Positions 57,765 through 64,000 of a stretch of 64,000 nt of DNA are shown one piece after another (position 1 is the first letter of the stretch; each line of letters opens with the position of its first letter). The notes under the pieces were generated by a model. The model was given only the letters and a program-made list of their open reading frames with translations. It was not told the origin of the DNA and did no database searches. A program made the position numbers and the translations under genes. The stretch is taken from NCBI RefSeq assembly GCF_003667345.1, contig NZ_RCWF01000007.1:62001-126000 (forward strand). Reading direction: 5' to 3'. Source of the stretch: Poseidonibacter antarcticus. Its GTDB lineage: Bacteria > Campylobacterota > Campylobacteria > Campylobacterales > Arcobacteraceae.

Positions 57765-58138
57765 TTAATCTCCTTTATTAGTTCTTTGATATTTCCTTCA
57801 AGTTTAATAGGAAGTTCATCTATATCTTTTTTATATTTATAGGCTTCAAGTTCTTTTTGTAATTTTTTAAATACTTCTTTATTTTCTTCATTTATGAAAT
57901 ATTGGAAATTTTCACTAAAAGTATAAACCGTATTTTTTGTATTGCTAAAATCAATCTCTTTTAGATTTTTTCTTGCAATTTGTTCAAAAGTTGGTTTTTT
58001 CTTTCTTCTTCTTTTATTTTTGTAAAGATAAATTATTAAGATTATGAAAAATATTACAAAAATAACTATAGACAATAAAATCCAAAGAGAATAATCAGGA
58101 ACTTCAACAAGACCTTTTATATCTTTTAATCCTTCCAT
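57761..58138 (-). CDS. DUF4381-like small membrane protein of the Bat operon
   Basis: A 125-residue protein with one transmembrane helix at about 19-38 (ILLSIVIFVIFFIILIIYLY), a basic patch (KNKRRRKKK) and a helical cytoplasmic part. It occupies the place and has the architecture of DUF4381 proteins found in MoxR-DUF58-vWA operons. It starts two bases after the DUF58 stop and overlaps batA by four. Function is not established. Confidence 0.7.
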   Translation of the reverse strand: MEGLKDIKGLVEVPDYSLWILLSIVIFVIFFIILIIYLYKNKRRRKKKPTFEQIARKNLKEIDFSNTKNTVYTFSENFQYFINEENKEVFKKLQKELEAYKYKKDIDELPIKLEGNIKELIKEIK

Positions 58139-58140
58139 TT

Positions 58141-58971
58141 TTATCCTTTAATAATTTGTAAGAGTTTAAGAAAAATATCATCATCAGTATATATTTTTCC
58201 ATAAGTAATTTGATGTTGAAGAAAATGTTCTTCGAGTTTATTATCTTGTTCTTCTAAAAGTTTTTTATATTTATTTGCAACACTTTTTGTAATATAAAAT
58301 TCATTATTTTCAAAAGTATTAGGATTGACTAAATCATATTCACCATTTAATAAAGGATATTCTTCTAATCTATCCCTTACATTTAAAGCATAAACATCAT
58401 TGTTATAAGAAATTTGACTTAAATCAACATTTCCATAAAAATCTCCAATAACAAATATTATTGAACGTTGTTTCATAAATGTATTTACATATTCACAAAA
58501 GCCAGAATAATCAACATCTTTTTTTACACATTCTATTTCCAAAGCATCTTTTACAACTTTATAGATAATTGAATCATCAAATGTTGGTTCATATAATATT
58601 TCATTTTTATTACTGTAAAAAATAGGGAAAAGTAGATTTTTATTTCTTGCTGAAGAAAAGCCAAGTAGGGCGATAATTTCTGTTGCAATATCTTGTTTAA
58701 TCTTTACAGAACCAAACTTCATACTTCCACTAATCATAAAAGCAACAATTATATTTAATTGTCTTGTTTCATCAAAAACATTTACTTTCAAATCATTACT
58801 TTTAGCTGTTGCTTTCCAATTAATATTTTTAATATTATCGCCATAAGCATATTCTTTAATTTCTTTAAAATCTAAACCTTCACCTTTTAGAGATGTTAAT
58901 TGTGAACCAATATTTGTATTGAAAATATTTCTTTTAGCTTTTATTGTTATTTCTTTTGCTTTATCATACAT
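58141..58971 (-). CDS. DUF58 domain protein
   Basis: A 276-residue cytoplasmic protein. The diagnostic DUF58 block is EIKEYAYGDNIKNINWKATA (about residues 37-56), following GEGLDF. DUF58 proteins have a vWA-like fold and are a constant neighbour of MoxR ATPases. It starts 17 bases after the moxR stop and ends two bases before the DUF4381-like gene. Confidence 0.85.
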   Translation of the reverse strand: MYDKAKEITIKAKRNIFNTNIGSQLTSLKGEGLDFKEIKEYAYGDNIKNINWKATAKSNDLKVNVFDETRQLNIIVAFMISGSMKFGSVKIKQDIATEIIALLGFSSARNKNLLFPIFYSNKNEILYEPTFDDSIIYKVVKDALEIECVKKDVDYSGFCEYVNTFMKQRSIIFVIGDFYGNVDLSQISYNNDVYALNVRDRLEEYPLLNGEYDLVNPNTFENNEFYITKSVANKYKKLLEEQDNKLEEHFLQHQITYGKIYTDDDIFLKLLQIIKG

Positions 58972-58988
58972 TGTTATTTTCCTCTTAC

Positions 58989-59936
58989 TTAAGGAGTTTT
59001 TATTGATTCTAAAATCTTTTCAATGATATAATCAGCAGTAATATTATTTGCTCTTGCTTTGAAATTAAGTATTAATCTATGTCTTAATACACTTTTTATA
59101 ACATAAGAAATATCAAGAGGTGTTACATAATCTTTTCCTCTAATCATTGCTATTGCAATACTAGCTTTGTATAAGTCAATAGAAGCTCTTGGACTTGCTC
59201 CATGTTCTATATATTCAGATATTTCAGAAACTCCATACTCTTTTGGATTTCTTGTTGCAAAGATTAATTTTGCCATATAGTTTTTTACTGCATCATCAAC
59301 ATGAATATCTTTTAAAGATTCTTTCATCTTTTTTATATCCTCAATACTTGCAACACTTTTGATTTGTTCAAAACCTTTAATTGCTACACGATTTACAATT
59401 TCTAGTTCTTCTTCTAAAGTGTTATATCCAACAAGTACTTTTAGCATAAATCTATCAAGTTGTGCTTCTGGTAGTCTATATGTCCCTTCTTGTTCAACTG
59501 GATTTTCTGTAGCCATTACTAAAAATGGATCAAGAGATTTAAATGTAGCATCAGCAATAGTGATTTGTCGCTCTTGCATTACTTCTAAAAGTGCAGCTTG
59601 AACTTTTGCAGGAGCTCTGTTGATTTCATCAGCTAATAAAAGATTTGTAAAAGCAGGTCCTTTTTTTATAATAAATTCACCAGTTTTAGGATTATAAATT
59701 TCAGTCCCTGTAATATCACTAGGAAGTAAATCAGGTGTAAACTGAACTCTTTTAAATTCAATTCCTAAAGCTTGGGCAAGAGCATTAATAGCAGTTGTTT
59801 TAGCAAGTCCAGGAACACCTTCTACTAAAATATGCCCATTTGCAATTAAGCCAATTAGAAGAGAATCAATTAGTTCTTCTTGTCCTACAATAACTTTTTT
59901 CATTTCATTTTTAATATTAGATATTATGTTATCCAT
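58989..59936 (-). CDS. MoxR-family AAA ATPase
   Basis: A 315-residue AAA+ chaperone-like ATPase. The Walker A motif has the MoxR variant GVPGLAKT at residues 40-47; FKRVQFTPDLLPSDITGTEI, Walker B LLADEINRAPAKVQAALLE and ATENPVEQEGTYRLPEAQLD follow. MoxR proteins act on vWA-domain partners, here BatA/BatB encoded downstream. First gene of the operon with a likely promoter just upstream. Confidence 0.93.
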   Translation of the reverse strand: MDNIISNIKNEMKKVIVGQEELIDSLLIGLIANGHILVEGVPGLAKTTAINALAQALGIEFKRVQFTPDLLPSDITGTEIYNPKTGEFIIKKGPAFTNLLLADEINRAPAKVQAALLEVMQERQITIADATFKSLDPFLVMATENPVEQEGTYRLPEAQLDRFMLKVLVGYNTLEEELEIVNRVAIKGFEQIKSVASIEDIKKMKESLKDIHVDDAVKNYMAKLIFATRNPKEYGVSEISEYIEHGASPRASIDLYKASIAIAMIRGKDYVTPLDISYVIKSVLRHRLILNFKARANNITADYIIEKILESIKTP

Positions 59937-59988
59937 TCTATACCTTTTAATTTGAATTAGATTTTATTTCTTGTTTTTATTAGATGGA

Positions 59989-59994
59989 AGTATA
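59989..59994 (-). promoter_or_regulatory. Possible -10 box of the moxR-bat operon
   Basis: TATACT on the minus strand, 52 bases before the ATG at 59936, in the divergent gap with clpS. Confidence 0.35.
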
Positions 59995-60086
59995 GTTTTT
60001 ATATGTAAATAAATAATTAATGATAAAATAATTGTATATTAATAATTTGTTAATATAAATATATGATTATTTTATTATTGCTTTTT

Positions 60087-60095
60087 TGTTATAAT
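60087..60095 (+). promoter_or_regulatory. Extended -10 promoter of clpS-clpA
   Basis: TGTTATAAT, an extended -10 element with perfect TATAAT at 60090-60095, 26 bases before the GTG start of clpS. Confidence 0.55.
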
Positions 60096-60121
60096 AAGTA
60101 ATTACAATTAAAAGGTTTGAA

Positions 60122-60421
60122 GTGAGTAATGAAATAGAAATACAATTAGATGATGAATTAGATTTACAAGAACCAAAAAAATATAAAGTTTTTTTATTAA
60201 ATGATGATTATTCAACAATGGATTTTGTTATTGATGTATTAGTAAAAGTTTTTAGAAAAAGTCTAGATGAATCATCGGTTATTATGTTAAATATACATAA
60301 TAATGGAAGAGAAATATGTGGCATTTATACACATGAAATAGCAGCTACAAAAGTTGGACAAGTTAAAAGTATGGCAAGAGAAAAAGGGTTTCCTTTAAAA
60401 GCTGTCATGGAAGAAGAATAA
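60122..60421 (+). CDS. clpS: ATP-dependent Clp protease adaptor ClpS
   Basis: A 99-residue adaptor that binds proteins with N-terminal Leu, Phe, Tyr or Trp and hands them to ClpAP. The core KYKVFLLNDDYSTMDFVIDV and GREICGIYTHEIAATKVGQV match the family's hydrophobic N-end pocket. Translation starts at GTG with AAAGGTTTG upstream. It is directly followed by clpA, one base after its stop, and the aat gene further downstream completes an N-degron set. Confidence 0.94.
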   Translation: MSNEIEIQLDDELDLQEPKKYKVFLLNDDYSTMDFVIDVLVKVFRKSLDESSVIMLNIHNNGREICGIYTHEIAATKVGQVKSMAREKGFPLKAVMEEE

Positions 60422-60422
60422 A

Positions 60423-62639
60423 ATGATAAGTAAAGAATTAAGAAGTATTTTTTCCCAAGCAGTAGGTTATGCAAAAAATAGTAAACATGAATATTTAACA
60501 TTAGAGCATATTTTTTTAATGTTATTACATGATGAGTCTATTGAAAACTTATTTGTAGATTTAGGAGTTGATAATAATAAATTATTTGAAGATACTAAAA
60601 AATATATAGATGAAAATACGCCTAAGTTACCAGAGGGAATTGATGATGAACCAATTGAAACAATTTCCTTAACTTCTACTATTGAGTATATGGTTGCACA
60701 TATGCAAACTAGTGGTAGAGGAAATGCAAATGTAGAAGATATGTTTGTAGCTATTTTAAAAGATGAAAAGTCTTATGCCCTTTATCTTTTAAAATCTCTT
60801 GGTATTGAAAGAATTGATATCTTAGAGGAAATTTCACATAAAGAAGAAGATGAAACTTTATATGAAGATGAGAATGAAGAAAAGAAAAATAAGGTATTAG
60901 ATAAAAATTCAGCTGAATTAGTAGCAGTTGCTAAGAAGGGTGAAATTGATCCTGTAATTGGTAGAGAAAAAGAGATTTCAAGAGTAATTGAAATTTTAAG
61001 TAGAAGAAAAAAGAATAATCCTATTTTAGTAGGAGAACCAGGTGTTGGTAAAACTGCAATAGCTGAAGGTTTAGCCTTACAAATTGCCCAAGAAAAAGTA
61101 CCTGAGTTTTTATTTGATGCAAAAGTATTTTCACTTGATATGGGTTCTATGATTGCAGGGACTAAATATAGAGGAGATTTTGAAAAGAAATTAAAATCTT
61201 TATTACAAGAAGTTATAAAAGTTCCAAATGCAATTTTATTTATTGATGAAATACATACAATTGTAGGTGCAGGAAGTGTTGGTGGTTCTGCTATGGATGC
61301 TTCAAATATTTTAAAACCAATGCTTTCAAATGGAAAACTTAGATGTATAGGAGCAACTACATTTGCTGAATATAGAAATGATTTTTCAAAAGATAAAGCT
61401 CTTAGCAGAAGATTTGCAAAAGTTGATGTTGAAGAGCCTTCAATTGAAGATTCTATTTTAATCTTAGATGGTTTAAAATCTAAATATGAAGATTTCCATG
61501 GAATTAAATACTCAAAATCAGCTATTAGAAGTGCAGTTGAGTTAAGTAAAAAATATATTACAGATAGATTTTTACCTGATTGTGCAATTGATGTTATTGA
61601 TGAGGTTGGAGCTTCAAAGAAAATTTCTTTAGTGTCAACACTTAAAACAAAATCTAAAAAGAATATAACTATTACACAAATTGATGTAGAAGATACAATT
61701 GCAAAAATGGCACATATTCCTGCAAAATCTGCAACTAAATCTGATTTGACTTTATTAAAATCATTAGAAAAAAATATGCAAAAAAGAGTTTATGGTCAAG
61801 ATTCTGCAATTACTACAATTGTTCAATCAATTAAGAGAAATAAAGCAGGATTGGGTCTAGATAAAAAACCAATTGGATCTTTTCTGTTTACAGGACCAAC
61901 AGGTGTTGGTAAAACTGAAGTTGCAAAAGAATTATCATTACAACTTGGGGTGCATTTTGAAAGATTTGATATGAGTGAATATATGGAAGCTCATACAATT
62001 TCTAGACTTATTGGAGCACCTGCTGGTTATGTAGGATTTGAGCAAGGTGGATTATTAACAGAAGCTATTAGAAAGCATCCTCATACAGTTTTATTACTTG
62101 ATGAAATTGAAAAAGCTCATCCTGATTTAATGTCTGTGTTACTACAAGTTATGGATAATGCATCATTAACAGATAATGCTGGAAATAAAGCAGACTTCCA
62201 AAATGTAATACTAGTAATGACTTCAAACTTAGGTGCAACAGAAGCTAATGTTATGGGATTTGCAAAAGATGATAATCTTAATGAAAATAAAGCTATTACA
62301 AAATTCTTTGCACCAGAGTTTAGAAATAGACTTGATAGTGTAGTTTCTTTTGAAAGTTTATCAATTGATATTGTTACTAAAGTAGTTGCTAAATTTATTA
62401 GTGATTTAGAAGAGCAATTAAGTGATAAAAATATTAAGATTAATATTACAGCTAAAGCTAAAAAAGAACTTGCAACAATTGGTTATGATAAAGCAATGGG
62501 TGCAAGACCTCTTAATAGAGTAATTTCAGATAAAATTAAAAATGTTTTAACAGATGAAATTTTATTTGGTAAACTTAAAAAAGGTGGAATTGTTAATATA
62601 GACTATAATGATGACTTTATATTTGAATATATTGTGTAA
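60423..62639 (+). CDS. clpA: ATP-dependent Clp protease ATPase subunit ClpA
   Basis: A 738-residue double AAA+ unfoldase that feeds substrates into ClpP. It has the N domain (1-145) that docks ClpS, D1 with GEPGVGKT (about 202-209) and LFIDEIHTIVGAG, and D2 with GPTGVGKTE (about 490-498), LLLDEIEKAHPD and the C-terminal arginine-containing RPLNRVI. Lack of the long ClpB middle domain and coupling to clpS identify ClpA. Two ATPase sites look intact. Confidence 0.95.
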   Translation: MISKELRSIFSQAVGYAKNSKHEYLTLEHIFLMLLHDESIENLFVDLGVDNNKLFEDTKKYIDENTPKLPEGIDDEPIETISLTSTIEYMVAHMQTSGRGNANVEDMFVAILKDEKSYALYLLKSLGIERIDILEEISHKEEDETLYEDENEEKKNKVLDKNSAELVAVAKKGEIDPVIGREKEISRVIEILSRRKKNNPILVGEPGVGKTAIAEGLALQIAQEKVPEFLFDAKVFSLDMGSMIAGTKYRGDFEKKLKSLLQEVIKVPNAILFIDEIHTIVGAGSVGGSAMDASNILKPMLSNGKLRCIGATTFAEYRNDFSKDKALSRRFAKVDVEEPSIEDSILILDGLKSKYEDFHGIKYSKSAIRSAVELSKKYITDRFLPDCAIDVIDEVGASKKISLVSTLKTKSKKNITITQIDVEDTIAKMAHIPAKSATKSDLTLLKSLEKNMQKRVYGQDSAITTIVQSIKRNKAGLGLDKKPIGSFLFTGPTGVGKTEVAKELSLQLGVHFERFDMSEYMEAHTISRLIGAPAGYVGFEQGGLLTEAIRKHPHTVLLLDEIEKAHPDLMSVLLQVMDNASLTDNAGNKADFQNVILVMTSNLGATEANVMGFAKDDNLNENKAITKFFAPEFRNRLDSVVSFESLSIDIVTKVVAKFISDLEEQLSDKNIKINITAKAKKELATIGYDKAMGARPLNRVISDKIKNVLTDEILFGKLKKGGIVNIDYNDDFIFEYIV

Positions 62640-62659
62640 AAACACATTTATTATACAAT

Positions 62660-62665
62660 TATAAT
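62660..62665 (+). promoter_or_regulatory. Possible -10 box of the cytochrome lipoprotein gene
   Basis: TATAAT 79 bases before the ATG at 62745, in the 105-base gap after clpA; a partial inverted repeat (TACTTTC.. GGAAGTA) lies between. Confidence 0.3.
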
Positions 62666-62744
62666 CTAGTATATTTGGAAATTAATTACTTTCTTAAGTT
62701 AAAGGAAGTACACTTTAAAATTATTTATAAAAGGACTAAAACAT

Positions 62745-63512
62745 ATGAAGAAAATTTTAATAAGTTCTGCGGTTGCAGTATTGCTATTAACAGGTTGTGG
62801 TGAAGATAAAAAAGTTACAACAGAAGTAGCAAAAACTGAAGTTGTAAATACTGAATCTACAGCTAATGTTATTAGCGAAGCTACAAAAGATATTAGTAAA
62901 ACTGTAACAAAAGCTGCGAGTGAATTAAAAACTACAGTAAGTGATGCAACAAGTAAAGTTGTAGATAACACTACTGCAACGGTGGAAAAAGCAAAAGAAG
63001 CTATTGCTACTACTACAATGGAAGAGGCTAAAGATTCTGCAAGTGAAGCTATTTCATCTACAGTAGAAACAGCTAAAAAAGTTGCAAGTGATGCTTCAGA
63101 AGTTGTAAATACTAAAGTTACTGGAATCATTGATTCAGTTAAAAAAACAACTGAAGATACAACAACTCAAACAGTTGAAAAAGTAGAAGATACAAAAGCA
63201 CAGGCAGTTGAAAAAGTTGAAGATGTAAAAAAAACTGAAGCTGTTGCAACAATTGCTGATGCTAAGCCTTCGATTAATGCAAAAGCATTATTTGCAAGTT
63301 GTGCTGCGTGTCATGGACAAAATGCTGAAAAACCTGCTTTAGGTAAATCACAAATTATTAAAGGTTGGGATAAAGATAAACTTATCACTGCTTTAAAAGG
63401 TTATAAAGACGGTTCATATGGTGGAGTTATGAAAGGCGTGATGAAAGGTCAAGTAGCTACTAAATCAGATGCTGAAATTGATGCATTAGCTGGATTTATT
63501 TCTAATTTATAA
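62745..63512 (+). CDS. Lipoprotein c-type cytochrome with long helical spacer
   Basis: A 255-residue exported lipoprotein. Residues 1-18 are a lipoprotein signal with lipobox LLTGC (Cys18). Residues about 25-175 are a Thr/Ala/Lys/Val/Glu-rich region with apolipoprotein-like amphipathic repeats (for example VEKVEDTKAQAVEKVEDVKK). The C-terminal 80 residues are a class I cytochrome c domain with haem motif CAACH (SCAACHGQNAEKPALG) and candidate axial methionines in GVMKGVMKGQ. It would carry electrons in the periplasm while tethered to a membrane. It is between clpA and aat, which have an unrelated function. Confidence 0.82.
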   Translation: MKKILISSAVAVLLLTGCGEDKKVTTEVAKTEVVNTESTANVISEATKDISKTVTKAASELKTTVSDATSKVVDNTTATVEKAKEAIATTTMEEAKDSASEAISSTVETAKKVASDASEVVNTKVTGIIDSVKKTTEDTTTQTVEKVEDTKAQAVEKVEDVKKTEAVATIADAKPSINAKALFASCAACHGQNAEKPALGKSQIIKGWDKDKLITALKGYKDGSYGGVMKGVMKGQVATKSDAEIDALAGFISNL

Positions 63513-63523
63513 TATATAAAATT

Positions 63524-63550
63524 TATAAAGAGGGTTTTACCTTCTTTATA
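63524..63550 (+). terminator. Hairpin after the cytochrome gene
   Basis: An 8-bp stem TATAAAGA/TCTTTATA (63524-63531 with 63543-63550) with extra internal G-C pairing, followed at 63551-63563 by TAAACTTCTTTTT. Probable intrinsic terminator. Confidence 0.5.
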
Positions 63551-63594
63551 TAAACTTCTTTTTAGATATAATCTTTGAAAAAACAAGGCTATAT

Positions 63595-64000
63595 TTGAAT
63601 ATCTATCCTCTAGATAAAAACTCATATATTTTCCCAAATCCTAACTTTGCAAATGATAAAGGTCTTTTAGCCTACGGCGGAGATTTAAATCCAAATAGAG
63701 TTATGACTGCTTATTTAAATGGTATTTTCCCTTGGTACAATGAATCTGATCCTATTCTTTGGTGGAGTCCTAATCCTAGATTGGTATTAGAACTTGATGA
63801 ATTTAAAGTTTCAAAAAGTTTAAATAAAACAATAAAAAAGAATATTTTTGAAATTAGATTTGATACAAATTTTGTTAATGTAATGAAAGAATGTAAAAAA
63901 ATACGAGAAGGCGAAAATAAAAAAGGAACGTGGATTTTACCTGAAGTAATCGAAGCTTATACAAAACTTCATCAAATGGGGCTAGCTCACTCTTTTGAAG
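63595..64000 (+). CDS. aat: Leucyl/phenylalanyl-tRNA-protein transferase, N-terminal part
   Basis: Only the first 135 codons are in the window. The sequence NIYPLDKNSYIFPNPNFAND, GLLAYGGDLNPNRVMTAYLN, GIFPWYNESDPILWWSPNPR and the later GTWILPEVIEAYTKLHQMG match Aat. The enzyme adds Leu or Phe from aminoacyl-tRNA to proteins beginning with Lys or Arg, creating N-degrons read by ClpS. The start is TTG with AACAAGGC upstream. Its location downstream of clpS and clpA puts the tagging and degradation genes close together. The C-terminal half lies outside. Confidence 0.93.
   Translation, partial: MNIYPLDKNSYIFPNPNFANDKGLLAYGGDLNPNRVMTAYLNGIFPWYNESDPILWWSPNPRLVLELDEFKVSKSLNKTIKKNIFEIRFDTNFVNVMKECKKIREGENKKGTWILPEVIEAYTKLHQMGLAHSFE

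Noticed and set aside
62699-63130. Minus-strand open frame opposite the cytochrome lipoprotein gene
   Set aside because: Caused by Thr/Ala/Val-rich codons in the real gene; the + strand product has a lipobox and a haem motif.

Overview
The window is a 64-kb AT-rich chromosomal segment of a flagellated member of the Campylobacterota, most likely of the Arcobacter group. The clues are the gene order waaA - RluA-type synthase - ffh - rpsP - KH protein - rimM (the order I recall from Campylobacter jejuni), a Campylobacterota-type CheZ, FliY with an N-terminal CheC-like part, large TPR proteins that look like the PflA/PflB motor scaffold, frequent TTG starts and a single, very long flagellar cluster. 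I see no rRNA, tRNA, CRISPR array, IS element or prophage.

Layout. 1-3628 (+): end of waaA, a pseudouridine synthase, ffh, rpsP, a KH protein and rimM; trmD and rplS, which usually follow, are absent. 3635-5805 (-): flgG followed by a lysine-rich protein and a membrane-anchored SPOR-like protein. 5969-35511 (+): cheY, cheZ, flgF-like, flgB, fliF, fliG, fliH, fliN, flgD, a decayed hook gene, flgE, a coiled-coil membrane protein, a TPR protein, a FlaG-like protein, fliY, motA, motB, flgJ-like, flgN-like, a FlgA-like secreted protein, flhF, flhG, a two-helix membrane protein, fliE, flgC, fliK, fliR, flhB, a second TPR protein, fliI, flgL and flhA. These supply rod, hook, MS/C-ring, export gate and stator parts. 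fliM, fliA, flgM, flagellin, filament cap, P/L-ring and fliPQ genes are not in the window.

35514-44186 (+): a second BatD-like protein, a periplasmic adaptor-like protein, a molybdopterin oxidoreductase, an MFS transporter, a small protein, a flavin-reductase-like protein and a methyl-accepting chemotaxis protein. 44202-52632 (-): a DUF5718-like protein, a class I fumarase and a compact four-gene set with a CoA-ester lyase, a mesaconyl-CoA hydratase, an acyl-CoA ligase fused to a lyase-like domain, and a second CoA-ester lyase. This last set is the best candidate for an undescribed pathway: it contains the steps to activate a C4/C5 dicarboxylic acid, hydrate its CoA ester and split it into a 2-oxoacid and an acyl-CoA.

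52939-59936 (-): bioD, then a complete MoxR-DUF58-DUF4381-like-BatA-BatB-BatC-BatD operon, transcribed toward bioD. 60122-64000 (+): clpS, clpA, a lipoprotein cytochrome c and the start of aat, which groups the N-degron enzymes together.

All assignments rest on reading the translated sequence and on family knowledge; no database search was possible. Promoter calls rest on TATAAT-like hexamers, which are common by chance in such AT-rich DNA.
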